Translations under genes and position numbers: made by a program
The notes under the pieces: generated by a model
The model's database searches: none
Told to the model about the DNA's origin: nothing
The model's input: the letters and a program-made list of their open reading frames with translations, nothing else
Shown here: piece after piece, positions 7,571-17,202 of the stretch
Layout: each line of letters opens with the position of its first letter
Numbering within the stretch: position 1 is the stretch's first letter
Assembly (NCBI GenBank): GCA_903836515.1
Contig: CAILQW010000041.1
Span: forward strand, 1 to 56,731
Length of the DNA: 56,731 bases
Origin: Candidatus Omnitrophota bacterium
GTDB lineage: Bacteria > Omnitrophota > Gorgyraeia > Zapsychrales > Fredricksoniimonadaceae
Reading direction: 5' to 3'

Positions 7571-10369
7571 ATGGCAACAAAACATGTTTATTCCTACGGC
7601 GCCGGCAAGGCGGAAGCCAAGGGCGCTGAGCTGAGCAAGCAGGTGCTTGGCGGCAAGGGTATCGGGCTCATGGAGATGACTTCTATCGGCATACCGGTCC
7701 CGGCGGGTTTCACGATCACGATCCAGACCTGCGAAGAGTATTACAAGCTCGGGCGCAAGCTCCCCAAGACACTCGCGAGCGAAGTGCTCGACGCGGTCAA
7801 GAAGCTCGAGAAGAACACGGGCAAGAAACTGGGCGATTCCAGCGATCCGCTCCTGGTGTCGGTCCGTTCCGGCGCGGCGCGTTCCATGCCCGGCATGCTC
7901 GAGACCATTTTGAACCTGGGCCTGAACGACAAGAGCGTCGAGGGTTTGGCGCTTAAGACCGGCAATGCCCGTTTCGCCTACGATTCCTACCGCCGTTTCA
8001 TCCAGATGTTCTCCGCCACGGCCATGGGTTTGTCGAAACAGCCCATGGAAGACATGCTCCACAAGATGAAGCATGACCTGGGCATCAAGAACGACCCCGA
8101 GATCCCCGCCGAGAAGTTGAAGGAGCTTTGCGGTCAGTTCAAGGCGTTCTACAAGCAGAACAAGGGCGAAGATTTTCCGCAGGATCCCTATAAACAGCTC
8201 TGGGGCGCTGTCATGGCCGTCTTCAACAGCTGGGAAGCCGAGAAGGCCGTTACCTATCGCCGCGTCGAGAAGATCACGGATCTCAAGGGGACCGCGGTCA
8301 ATGTCGTGCAGATGGTGTTCGGCAACAAGGGCGACAATTCCGGCACGGGTGTGTGCTTCACGCGCGACCCGAATACCGGCGAAAACGTGTTCTACGGGGA
8401 TTACCTGATCAACGCGCAGGGCGAGGACGTTGTCGCGGGTATCCGCACGCCCCTCAAGCTCGAGACGCTCAAGGACCAGATGCCCAAGCCGTATGACCAG
8501 CTTCTGGCCGTGCGCGCGATCCTTGAAACGTATTATAAGGAAATGCAGGACCTCGAGTTCACCATCGAAGACGAGAAGCTTTACATGCTTCAGTGCCGCA
8601 CCGGCAAGCGTTCTCCGGCGGCCGCGTTCCAGATCGCGCTCGATCATGCGACCAAGCCTTTGCTTTCCAAGGCGCAGGCCAATGATCTCGTCAAGAAGGG
8701 CTATCTTCCCGGGAAGTGGGCCGAACTTGCGGTCAAGCCTGTGATCACCCGCGAGCAGGCGGTCTGCCGTCTGACTTCGGATGATATCGAGCGCTTGTTT
8801 TATCCGGTCATCGACGGCACCAAAGTCAGCGTCCAGGAGCTTAAGGCCCTGAAGATCGCCTCCGGCATCAACGCGGTTCCGGGTGCGGCGGCGGGCCAAG
8901 TGGTGTTCACGGCGGCCGAGGCTGAAGAGATGGCCAGGAATGGCGCCAAGGTCATTCTGGTCCGCAAGGAAACCTCTCCCGAAGATGTGGGCGGCATGCA
9001 CGCGGCCAAGGGTATTCTGACAGCTACCGGCGGCAAGACTTCTCACGCGGCGGTCGTCGCGCGCGGCTGGGGCAAGTGCTGTGTTGTGGGCTGCGAAGCG
9101 CTCAACATCAATTACGATGCCAAGGAAATGACCGTCGGCGGCAAGGTCATCAAGCAGGGCGACTTTCTTACCCTCGATGGATCCGCTGGTGAAGTGTACA
9201 CGGGCGACCTGGCCCTCAAGGACCCGGTCCTTCCGGAAGCTTATAACACGATCTTGAAGTGGGCGGATGCGATCCGTACCGTCAAGGTGCGCACCAACGC
9301 CGACACGCCGTATGATGCCAGGAAGGCCATCGAGATGGGCGCTGAAGGTATCGGCTTGTGCCGTACCGAGCACATGTTCTTCGACACCGAGGAAAGGCGC
9401 CTGGCCATCCAGGAGATGATCGTGGCTGATTCTCTTGAGGCCCGCAAGGCCGCGCTCGCGAAGCTCCTGCCGATCCAGCGCGAAGACTTCTATGGCATTT
9501 TCAAGGCCATGGACGGCTATCCGGTCACGATCCGTCTGATCGATCCGCCGCTCCACGAGTTCACGCCCAAGGATGACGCGGGTGTCGAGAAGCTCTCGAA
9601 GGTCACCGGCATCAGCCCGGAGAAGATCAAGCACCGCTGCGAACAGCTCCATGAGTCCAACCCGATGCTGGGGCATCGCGGCTGCCGCTTGTGCATCACG
9701 TATCCGGAGATCCTGGATATGCAGGTGCGCGCCATCATTGAAGCCGCGATCAAGGCGGGCAAGGAAGGCGTGAAGGTCCTGCCGGAGATCATGATCCCGC
9801 TGACCATCGACAAGAAAGAGCTGTCGATTTTAGTTGACCAGGCCCGCGGGGTAGCGGACAAACTGATCAAGGATGCGAAATCCAAAGTGAAATACATGGT
9901 CGGCACCATGATCGAGATCCCGCGCGCGGCGCTTTTGGCCAATGAGCTCGCCGAGGTTGCGGAGTTTTTCTCCTTCGGTACCAATGACCTGACCCAGATG
10001 ACCCTCGGCCTTTCGCGTGATGACGCCGGGCGTTTTCTCCCGGTTTATGTCGCGGCGGAAAAAGAGGGCGGCAAGGCGATCTTCAAGGATGATCCTTTCC
10101 AGAGCCTTGATCAGAGCGGCGTGGGCATGCTCGTCAAATACGGCATCGAGCGCGGCCGTTCCACCCGCAAGGATATCAAGATCGGTATCTGCGGCGAACA
10201 CGGCGGCGAAGCGCAGAGCGTCAAGTTCTGCGTTAGGGCGGGGATGAACTATGTTTCCTGCTCACCGTACCGCGTTCCGATCGCGCGTCTTGCAGCGGCC
10301 CAGGCCGCGGTGGAAGACAGGTCTTCCGGCAAGCCCGCAAAGAAAGTAACAAAAAAAGTTAAAAAGTAG
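7571..10369 (+). CDS. ppdK: Pyruvate, phosphate dikinase
   Basis: VYSYGAGKAEAKG...LGGKGIGLMEMTSIGIPVPAGFTI, GGKTSHAAVVARGWGKCCVVGC, EGIGLCRTEHMFF, FSFGTNDLTQMTLGLSRDDAG, GICGEHGGE. Confidence 0.97.
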   Translation: MATKHVYSYGAGKAEAKGAELSKQVLGGKGIGLMEMTSIGIPVPAGFTITIQTCEEYYKLGRKLPKTLASEVLDAVKKLEKNTGKKLGDSSDPLLVSVRSGAARSMPGMLETILNLGLNDKSVEGLALKTGNARFAYDSYRRFIQMFSATAMGLSKQPMEDMLHKMKHDLGIKNDPEIPAEKLKELCGQFKAFYKQNKGEDFPQDPYKQLWGAVMAVFNSWEAEKAVTYRRVEKITDLKGTAVNVVQMVFGNKGDNSGTGVCFTRDPNTGENVFYGDYLINAQGEDVVAGIRTPLKLETLKDQMPKPYDQLLAVRAILETYYKEMQDLEFTIEDEKLYMLQCRTGKRSPAAAFQIALDHATKPLLSKAQANDLVKKGYLPGKWAELAVKPVITREQAVCRLTSDDIERLFYPVIDGTKVSVQELKALKIASGINAVPGAAAGQVVFTAAEAEEMARNGAKVILVRKETSPEDVGGMHAAKGILTATGGKTSHAAVVARGWGKCCVVGCEALNINYDAKEMTVGGKVIKQGDFLTLDGSAGEVYTGDLALKDPVLPEAYNTILKWADAIRTVKVRTNADTPYDARKAIEMGAEGIGLCRTEHMFFDTEERRLAIQEMIVADSLEARKAALAKLLPIQREDFYGIFKAMDGYPVTIRLIDPPLHEFTPKDDAGVEKLSKVTGISPEKIKHRCEQLHESNPMLGHRGCRLCITYPEILDMQVRAIIEAAIKAGKEGVKVLPEIMIPLTIDKKELSILVDQARGVADKLIKDAKSKVKYMVGTMIEIPRAALLANELAEVAEFFSFGTNDLTQMTLGLSRDDAGRFLPVYVAAEKEGGKAIFKDDPFQSLDQSGVGMLVKYGIERGRSTRKDIKIGICGEHGGEAQSVKFCVRAGMNYVSCSPYRVPIARLAAAQAAVEDRSSGKPAKKVTKKVKK

Positions 10370-10382
10370 GAAATTGATGTAA

Positions 10383-10425
10383 AATACCGGGGTGCTTCGG
10401 CGCAGGGGCCGGAGCCCCCGGTATT
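10383..10425 (+). other. Strong intergenic hairpin upstream of the sigma factor gene
   Basis: AATACCGGGG-T-GCTTCGG-CGCAGGGG-CCGGAGC-CCCCGGTATT: 17 bp stem with one bulge, no poly-T. Confidence 0.8.
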
Positions 10426-10448
10426 CATCTGTAATATAGCAAGGAGAT

Positions 10449-11291
10449 ATGGACTCAATCCGCGCGTATCTCAAAGATGTCCGTCCGATCGCCCTCCTCA
10501 CGCCCGAGGAGGAAGTCACGCTTGCCCGCGCCGTCCAGAAGGGCGACAAGGAGGCGCGCGAGAAGATGATCTGCGCCAACCTCCGCCTGGTTATCAGCCT
10601 GGCCAAGCGTTACGTCAATCTCGGCATTCCTTTAAGCGATCTCATTGAAGAAGGCAATATCGGCCTGATGCGTTCCGTGGAGAAGTTCGATCCGGAAAAA
10701 GGCTACCGCTTTTCAACCTATGCGGCCTGGTGGATCAAGCAGGGGATCTCCCGTGCCATCATCGACCAGGGCAAGATGATCCGTGTTCCCGTTTACATGA
10801 ACGAGGAGATCGTCAGGCACCGCAAGGCCGTGGAAGCGCTCACCCACAAGCTTGGGCGCAAGCCGCAGACCGGCGAGGTGGCCAAGCGCATGCAGTTGTC
10901 CGTGGACAAGGTCAAGGAGCTTGAAGGCGCCGTGGCCCGCATGTTGAGCCTGGACGCGCCCATCGGCGAGGATGGCGACGGCCAGGTCAAGGACCTGATC
11001 GAGGATGAGACCCTTGCCGCGCCCGATGAGCAGATGGAAGTCTTCCTCAACAAGGAACGCGCCCGCGATATTTTAAAGGAGCTCCCCGAACGGGAGCGCC
11101 AGATCATCACCTTGCGTTTCGGCCTCGACGATGGAGAACCCAGGACCCTCGCGGAGATCGCGGACGTCATGGGTGTTTCCCGCGAGCGTGTCCGCCAGCT
11201 TGAGGGTGCCATCATCAAGCGCCTGCGCCAGATCGCGGACAACCAGGATTATTCCAAACGTGATGAAAACTCCGACAAGACCACCGCGTAA
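10449..11291 (+). CDS. Sigma-70 family RNA polymerase sigma factor (RpoD/RpoS-like, short N-terminus)
   Basis: [75 protein letters not shown]...[20 protein letters not shown]. Confidence 0.95.
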   Translation: MDSIRAYLKDVRPIALLTPEEEVTLARAVQKGDKEAREKMICANLRLVISLAKRYVNLGIPLSDLIEEGNIGLMRSVEKFDPEKGYRFSTYAAWWIKQGISRAIIDQGKMIRVPVYMNEEIVRHRKAVEALTHKLGRKPQTGEVAKRMQLSVDKVKELEGAVARMLSLDAPIGEDGDGQVKDLIEDETLAAPDEQMEVFLNKERARDILKELPERERQIITLRFGLDDGEPRTLAEIADVMGVSRERVRQLEGAIIKRLRQIADNQDYSKRDENSDKTTA

Positions 11292-12141
11292 AGGCCGCAA
11301 ACCTCTTTTTGTCCTGATCATCCCGCGTTTCGGGGATATGGCCGGGGCTTTTTACGCCGGGGAAGTTCTTAAAGGGGCTTCTTTCGCCGCCAGCCGCCTG
11401 GACGCCGATATCCTTATCCATTTGACCGAGCGCGATGACCATGCCGCCTGGCTGTCGGGAGACCTGTTGAGCCCCGACGCGGTCGACGGGGTGCTTTTTG
11501 CGGACATTGACCGTGACTGGGCTGTGGTCCGGCGCGCGATCGGCGCGTGCCTGCCCGCGGTTGTTTTGAACAACCCCACGGACGAACCCTTTAACTGCAT
11601 TGCCATCAATAATCGCAAGGCAGCGTGCCAGGCCACCGGGCATCTCATCGCCCAGGGGCATCGCAGGATCGCGCATATCGCCGGCGACCTGGACACCCAG
11701 GCCGGGCAGGACCGTCTGGCCGGATATTACGATGCGCTTGAGGCCGCGGGTATCCCACGCGAAAAAAGATTGGTGAGGAAAGGGGGGTTTTTACGCACCC
11801 CTGCCCGCACAGCGGCTTTGGCTTTTCTTAAAGATATGGCCAAAAACGAGCGTCCGACCGCGCTTTTTGCGGCGAGCGATGTGATGGCCCTGGAAGTTTT
11901 GGATACAGCGCGCGCCCTGGGGATGGTGGTCCCGGAGGATCTTTCTGTCATTGGTTTTGACAATAATCTCCATGCGTGCGGGCGTACCAACCTGTGCACG
12001 TTTGAACAGCCCATCGTGGATATGGCGCGGCTGGGCGTTGAAAATCTTTACCAGATGACCCTTGGCCTGGCAAAACTCCCAGTTAAGGTTCTTTTGGAAG
12101 CCAAATACATTAAAGGTAAGACAACCACCACTATTCATTAG
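11263..12141 (+). CDS. LacI/periplasmic-binding-like sensor domain without a DNA-binding HTH
   Basis: [16 protein letters not shown]...[14 protein letters not shown]...[37 protein letters not shown]; start ATG 11263 overlaps the sigma gene by 29 nt. Confidence 0.8.
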   Translation: MKTPTRPPRKGRKPLFVLIIPRFGDMAGAFYAGEVLKGASFAASRLDADILIHLTERDDHAAWLSGDLLSPDAVDGVLFADIDRDWAVVRRAIGACLPAVVLNNPTDEPFNCIAINNRKAACQATGHLIAQGHRRIAHIAGDLDTQAGQDRLAGYYDALEAAGIPREKRLVRKGGFLRTPARTAALAFLKDMAKNERPTALFAASDVMALEVLDTARALGMVVPEDLSVIGFDNNLHACGRTNLCTFEQPIVDMARLGVENLYQMTLGLAKLPVKVLLEAKYIKGKTTTTIH

Positions 12142-12148
12142 TGTGTAG

Positions 12149-12169
12149 GGGCGGGTCCAAGACCCGCCC
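12149..12169. repeat. Palindromic element family B (GGGCGGGTC-CAA-GACCCGCCC)
   Basis: Perfect 9-bp arms. Confidence 0.9.
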
Positions 12170-12196
12170 GTGTTCCAGGTCGCCCGATATAAAAAT

Positions 12197-12718
12197 ATGA
12201 AAAAATTAAATTTAAAAGATTACATCCGCGACATTCCCGATTTTCCGAAAAAGGGCATCCTCTTCAAGGATATTACGACCCTCCTTAAGGATAAAGCCGC
12301 CCTTAAGGCCGCGGTCGACAGCCTGGCCAGGGCGTTCGCGAAAAAAGACATCAAATATGTGGTGGGCATTGAATCGCGCGGGTTTATTTTCGGCACCGCG
12401 CTGGCGTACAGGCTCGGCACGGGTTTTATACCGGTCCGCAAGAAAGGCAAGCTTCCGGCAAAGACACGCGCGGTCATGTATGCGCTGGAATACGGCACCG
12501 ATTCCCTTGAGATCCATGCGGACGCCCTTAAAAAAGGCGACAAGGTCGTTATTGTCGACGACCTTCTGGCCACCGGCGGCACGATCGCCGCGGCCATCAA
12601 GCTCGTGGCCGGTTCCGGGGCGAAGATCGAAGGCGTGGGTTTTGTCATTGAACTTTCCTTCCTGAACGGGCGCAAGAAACTCGGGGGCCTTCCGGTTTTT
12701 TCTGTCATGCAATATTGA
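12197..12718 (+). CDS. apt: Adenine phosphoribosyltransferase
   Basis: LKDYIRDIPDFPKKGILFKDITTLLKD...GIESRGFIFG...KGDKVVIVDDLLATGGT. Confidence 0.95.
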   Translation: MKKLNLKDYIRDIPDFPKKGILFKDITTLLKDKAALKAAVDSLARAFAKKDIKYVVGIESRGFIFGTALAYRLGTGFIPVRKKGKLPAKTRAVMYALEYGTDSLEIHADALKKGDKVVIVDDLLATGGTIAAAIKLVAGSGAKIEGVGFVIELSFLNGRKKLGGLPVFSVMQY

Positions 12719-12729
12719 TCCGGGTGGAT

Positions 12730-13440
12730 ATGTCCATGGACCAGATAAAAGAACATAGTTATATTGCCAACCTGTTTATGGTGGGGACGATTGTCTTTGC
12801 CCTGGGGGTTTTGACGGTCATTCTTTTCAAGCCTGAACTGCCGGGCGGAGTGTCTTCAGCCAGGCCGGGGGTTGCGGGGGTTAAAGATCTTTTGGCGGCC
12901 GCATCCGATGCGGAGCATAAGGGGCGTTTGCCTGAAGCGATCAGCGCCTATGAAAATATTCTCGTCAAGTTCCCGAATTTTTCGCCCGCGTATTTCAGGC
13001 TGGGGGCGATCTATTTTCATCTGGGGATGCCTTCCAAGGCCGAAGAACTTTATCTTAGCGCCATTGACAAGGGGTTGGCCGATCCTGATGTGTACCTTGA
13101 TCTGGGCTATATTAAGGAAAGCCAGGGAAGCCTGGACCAGGCGCTCGAGTATTATGCCAAGGGTGAGCTTACGGCATCCAAAAACCCTGTCCTGTATTTT
13201 AATATGGGGAATGTGCAGGCGCGCCTGGAGCATGCGGATAAGGCTGTTGAGGCGTTCAAACATGCCCTGACCCTGAATCCCGATTACAAGGATGCGTTGG
13301 TGAACCTGGCCATCATCCTGGCTAACACGGGTGAATATCGGGATGCGCAGTATTATCTTGAAAAAGCCGAAAAGCTCGGGTATGATGCGCCTCCGGAATT
13401 CAAGCAAGGCCTCGCCGCCAAGGTGGCGGGGGGGAAATAA
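12730..13440 (+). CDS. Membrane-anchored TPR protein
   Basis: N-terminal TM segment, then several TPR units (AYFRLGAIYFHLGMPSKAEELYLSAI...; VLYFNMGNVQARLEHADKAVEAFKHALTLNP). Confidence 0.8.
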   Translation: MSMDQIKEHSYIANLFMVGTIVFALGVLTVILFKPELPGGVSSARPGVAGVKDLLAAASDAEHKGRLPEAISAYENILVKFPNFSPAYFRLGAIYFHLGMPSKAEELYLSAIDKGLADPDVYLDLGYIKESQGSLDQALEYYAKGELTASKNPVLYFNMGNVQARLEHADKAVEAFKHALTLNPDYKDALVNLAIILANTGEYRDAQYYLEKAEKLGYDAPPEFKQGLAAKVAGGK

Positions 13441-13603
13441 TGCGCCGTATGTTGTCCCTGATCGTTATTCTTTGATAATTGTGTTAAATGTTATGTTGTT
13501 GCAGCGTAAATAAATAATTTCAATTTTTTGATAGGTAGCCCCTTTTCGTATTAAAACCCTCCCCCTTGTGGGGAGGGCATGGGAGGGGGGTATAAGGTAT
13601 TTT

Positions 13604-13679
13604 GCCCCTGTAGCTCAAATGGATAGAGCACGGCTCTCCTAAGGCTGTGGCGGCCGTTCGAGTCGGCCCAGGGGCACCA
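13604..13679 (+). tRNA. tRNA-Arg (anticodon CCT)
   Basis: Acceptor GCCCCTG/CAGGGGC, anticodon loop CTCCTAA, T arm GGCCGTTCGAGTCGGCC, encoded CCA. Confidence 0.93.
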
Positions 13680-13695
13680 TTTATTTATCATGTAA

Positions 13696-13716
13696 GGGCG
13701 GGTCTGTGACCCGCCC
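13696..13716. repeat. Palindromic element family B (GGGCGGGTC-TGT-GACCCGCCC)
   Basis: Perfect 9-bp arms, immediately downstream of the tRNA. Confidence 0.9.
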
Positions 13717-13940
13717 AAATTCAAATTCCTCTAAATTTTATTGACACTACAGCGCCTGTATGGCAGAATATCCGCATCTTAAACCCTAAGATGTTCCTAG
13801 TCCGACCAAGAAAGGGGGTGGAGGTTTTAAGGCTTTTTAACGGATCTGGGTCAGGGGGCATCGCTTATAGGGATCAATCGTACATAATCTAGTCATATAT
13901 AACTAGTTGTCTTTTTTATAATAATCTTAAGGAGAAACAC

Positions 13941-15311
13941 ATGATTAAGAAAATCACCATGATGCTCGCGCTCGTCGCCCTGATGGCGGCTCCGGCGTTC
14001 GCATCTGTGCAGAACGTGAAGGTCAGCGGTTCCTTGGCCACCACGTCTGTGATCCGCAAGGGGTTCGATCTTGGCGCCGGCGCTGGGGCCTTGACCGCGC
14101 AGAACATCGTTGCGACAACCACAAGCCTCGGCGTTGCGGCTGACCTGACGGACAATGTGTCCACCAATGTCAAGCTCACCAACGAAGGGGCCTGGGGTTT
14201 GCAGGGCGCTGCCGTTGATTCTAACGCAGCCAGTGCCAACAACACGTTGTATGTTGATGCCGCGTATGTGACCATGAAGGAGCTGCTCTATTCTCCTCTC
14301 ACGGTGACGATCGGGCGTCAGACACTCGCGTATGGCAACCAGTTCCTGGTCGGGTATAACTCCGCGAACAAGAATTATTGGGGCGGGGTGGCGACGGATC
14401 TTGCTGGCAACGGCAACTTCGACGCGATCAAGGCCGTGTTGTCCTATGACCCGTTGACCATTGATTTGTTTGCGTCACAGATCAAGGATAACGGAAATCT
14501 TCAACCTAACGACAACGCGGATACCGATCTCTTCGGTATCAACGCGAGCTACAAGCTGGGCGACAAGATGAGCACGGTCATCGAGGCCTACACGTTCGCG
14601 AAGAACGACAAGGGCAATATCCAGAATGTGGCTTCGGGTGGTTTTGAAACCAAGACCCGCGATCTGTTTGTTCCTGGCTTGCGCGTGAGCACCAATCCCA
14701 TCGAGGGCTTGAATGTCCAGCTGGAAGGTGCGTATGAGTTCGGCGATGCCGGGTTGACGCTTGATCGGGTCGAAAAGCCTGGTGAAGTTAAGGTCAGCGC
14801 GTATGGTGCCCAGGGTAAGGTGAACTATGCCCTTCCTGTGCTGAAGGATCTGAAGCCGGTCCTGTCTGCTGGTTATACGTATCTTTCCGGCGACAAGAAC
14901 GGTGCGGATAACAAGGGTAAGGCCTTCAATCCGCTGTATGAGAACCAGAACACGGGCCGCATCTATGACAGCCTGTTTTCCGCGACCAACCAGAGCCTGA
15001 TCGAAGCCGCGTTTGAATTGGCCCCGATCCAGGACCTGACAGCGAAGTTGAGCTGGTATAATGTGAGCAAGGCCCAGAAGGCCTCCAGTGTTTCTCCGAT
15101 CAACCAGCCGAATGCTGCTGCTGGGCAGGCTGTGGTTGAAAATGGCAAGAAGGACCTGGGCAATGAACTTGACCTGGACCTGACCTATGCTTATACCGAG
15201 GATGTGAAGTTCGGCGTGAGCGCCGGTTATTTCGCTCCTGGCAAAGCGTTCGATGCCGTGAACAAGGATTCGGCGACTCAGCTCCTCTCGAGCGTCAGCG
15301 TCGCGTTCTAA
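13941..15311 (+). CDS. Outer-membrane beta-barrel / porin-like protein
   Basis: Signal peptide MIKKITMMLALVALMAAPAFA; alternating strands; IGRQTLAYGNQFLVGY; C-terminal phenylalanine (SVSVAF). Confidence 0.8.
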   Translation: MIKKITMMLALVALMAAPAFASVQNVKVSGSLATTSVIRKGFDLGAGAGALTAQNIVATTTSLGVAADLTDNVSTNVKLTNEGAWGLQGAAVDSNAASANNTLYVDAAYVTMKELLYSPLTVTIGRQTLAYGNQFLVGYNSANKNYWGGVATDLAGNGNFDAIKAVLSYDPLTIDLFASQIKDNGNLQPNDNADTDLFGINASYKLGDKMSTVIEAYTFAKNDKGNIQNVASGGFETKTRDLFVPGLRVSTNPIEGLNVQLEGAYEFGDAGLTLDRVEKPGEVKVSAYGAQGKVNYALPVLKDLKPVLSAGYTYLSGDKNGADNKGKAFNPLYENQNTGRIYDSLFSATNQSLIEAAFELAPIQDLTAKLSWYNVSKAQKASSVSPINQPNAAAGQAVVENGKKDLGNELDLDLTYAYTEDVKFGVSAGYFAPGKAFDAVNKDSATQLLSSVSVAF

Positions 15312-15331
15312 TCGAACACGTCTTAACGTAC

Positions 15332-15368
15332 AAAAAAGAGCCCCGGATCTCCGGGGCTCTTTTTTTTG
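15332..15368 (+). terminator. Rho-independent terminator after the porin gene
   Basis: AAAAAAGAGCCCCGGATCTCCGGGGCTCTTTTTTTT. Confidence 0.95.
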
Positions 15369-15482
15369 TTGTTAAAAAAAATTCAGATATTATTTTGAAT
15401 TTGATTTTTATTTGATATCATTGAAATGTAATCATTTATATTTCCATAAAAAATATTTTCTCCGTCGGAAGTTGTTGGCAGT

Positions 15483-16055
15483 ATGAACCGTGACGAGATC
15501 TACGACCATTTGGCCAAGGTTTACCTGGGCAAACGGGAAGTGGTTGAACCAAAAAAACCTGAAGTTCGTCCCAACGCCTGGCGGGTGATCAACCTCGTCA
15601 TCACGGCGTTCATTTTGACGAGCGTGGTTTACGGGCTCACCGCCTTCCTCACCCAGCGCCGGGACGCGCTCAAGAGCCGTGTCATTTACGCGCTCAACAA
15701 TTCGCCCATCCGCCTGACGTATTCCGTCGGGGGGAAATATCCTCAGGTGCAGAACCTGACGATCGCGGTGCCGGATATGGACGTGGCGAAGTACAGCCGC
15801 CTGAACCTGTCCTTGCGAAGTCTCGCCGGGAATCCCGGGATGCTCAAGGTCGTTGTCAGGAATGCCCGGGAAGAAGAGGCCTCGTATTATCTCGAAGGCA
15901 TCGGCGGGCGGTGGCAGGATTATTCGATCTCTTTCGAACGGATGAACCTGACGGACTGGAAGTCCATCAAGGATATTGCGTTCGTGGTAGAGGCGTGGAA
16001 CGCGAAAGACCCGGCGGGGACGGTTCTTGTCGACAATATCACTTTTTCCAACTAG
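15483..16055 (+). CDS. Single-pass membrane protein with a carbohydrate-binding-module-like beta-sandwich
   Basis: TM near residue 35-55; C-terminal ...YYLEGIGGRWQDYSISFERMNLTDWKSIKDIAFVVEAWNAKDPAGTVLVDNITF resembles CBM/CIA30-type domains. Confidence 0.55.
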   Translation: MNRDEIYDHLAKVYLGKREVVEPKKPEVRPNAWRVINLVITAFILTSVVYGLTAFLTQRRDALKSRVIYALNNSPIRLTYSVGGKYPQVQNLTIAVPDMDVAKYSRLNLSLRSLAGNPGMLKVVVRNAREEEASYYLEGIGGRWQDYSISFERMNLTDWKSIKDIAFVVEAWNAKDPAGTVLVDNITFSN

Positions 16056-16074
16056 GACAGGCGGAGGGGCCAAC

Positions 16075-17202
16075 ATGAAGATCATATCGATCGCGAACCA
16101 GAAGGGCGGCTGCGGCAAGACCACGACATCCATCAATTTGGTGTCGACGCTGGCCTTAAACGGCAAAAAGACGCTCCTGATCGACCTCGACCCGCAGGCC
16201 CACGCCACCCTCGGCCTTAACCGCGATGATAAAAACAGCATCTACAATGTCATCTCGCGCATCACCCCGCGCAAGCTTTCCCTGCGCGATATTGTCCAGC
16301 GCGTGGACAAGAATTTCGATATTGTCCCCTCCAACGTGCTCGTCGGGACCCTCGAGCAGGAACTTGCCGACGAGATCGGCCGCGAGATGAAGCTTTCCGA
16401 GTGCATTGCCACCGTCAAGGATGCCTACGACTATATCATCATCGATTGCCCGCCGAGCCTGGGGTTTCTGACGGTCAATTCCATCCGCGCCAGCCACGAG
16501 ATCATCATCCCCGTGGAAATGAGCCGTTTCTCCGTGCAGGGTGTGGAGCATCTGATCGATATCATCAACCTCATCCGTGACAGGCTGAACCACCCCGTGA
16601 CCCCGCGCGTCTTGATCACCATGTTCGATTCGCGCCTGCGCCATTCCTTTTCCATGCTCGACAAGATCAAGCGCCAGTTCGGCGATATGCTTTTTGCCAC
16701 GATCGTGCACACCAATGTCAAGCTCAAGGAATCGGCGGTCGAAGGGAAGCCGGTCATGGCCTACGACAAATATTGCCGCGGGGCCAAGGATTATTACACG
16801 CTCGCCAAGGAGCTGATCGCCCTGGAAGACGGTGTGCGTCTGCCTGCCGCCGCGGCGGTGGTCGAAGCGCCTGCGGCGACCGTGGCGTTTTCCGGCCGCA
16901 TGCAGGAGACCGTCACACGCGAGATGGAGTCCATGCTCACGACCTTCAGCATCCTGGCGCCCGAGGCGCAGTCGGTGTACGTTTCAGGCAGTTTCAACGA
17001 ATGGGCCATTGACGAGTCCTGCCGCCTCACGCGCCGCGGGGATGTCTGGTCCACACGCCTGGCGCTGCCTTCCGGGCTGTACCGTTACCAGTTTGTAGTA
17101 GACGGGCGCTGGCAGCCTGACCCGGCCCATGAACGCCGCGAATCCAACGGGTTCGGCGATATGAACTCGATCCTCGAGGTGGAGGCGGCGGCGCATGCCT
17201 GA
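16075..17202 (+). CDS. ParA-type ATPase fused to a C-terminal CBM48/AMPK-type glycogen-binding-like domain
   Basis: IANQKGGCGKTTTSINL, IDLDPQAHATLGL, IIDCPPSLGFLT; C-term SVYVSGSFNEWAIDESCRLTRRGDVWSTRLALPSGLYRYQFVVDGRWQPDPAHERRESNGFGDMNSILEV. Confidence 0.88.
   Translation: MKIISIANQKGGCGKTTTSINLVSTLALNGKKTLLIDLDPQAHATLGLNRDDKNSIYNVISRITPRKLSLRDIVQRVDKNFDIVPSNVLVGTLEQELADEIGREMKLSECIATVKDAYDYIIIDCPPSLGFLTVNSIRASHEIIIPVEMSRFSVQGVEHLIDIINLIRDRLNHPVTPRVLITMFDSRLRHSFSMLDKIKRQFGDMLFATIVHTNVKLKESAVEGKPVMAYDKYCRGAKDYYTLAKELIALEDGVRLPAAAAVVEAPAATVAFSGRMQETVTREMESMLTTFSILAPEAQSVYVSGSFNEWAIDESCRLTRRGDVWSTRLALPSGLYRYQFVVDGRWQPDPAHERRESNGFGDMNSILEVEAAAHA

Noticed and set aside
7346-9676. 776-aa open frame antisense to ppdK
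   Set aside because: Antisense to a highly conserved gene in GC-rich biased codons; no recognisable domain; N-terminal part runs through the repeat spacer. Treated as a codon-bias artefact.
13561-13592. CCCTCCCCC/GGGGAGGG motif before tRNA-Arg (and similar at 125-160) as a regulatory element
   Set aside because: Simple low-complexity palindrome recurring in the window; no evidence of specific function, possibly another dispersed repeat.
13740-13940. Possible ncRNA or structured leader before the porin gene
   Set aside because: TTGACA and some short inverted repeats are present, but no recognisable RNA family or strong continuous fold by eye.
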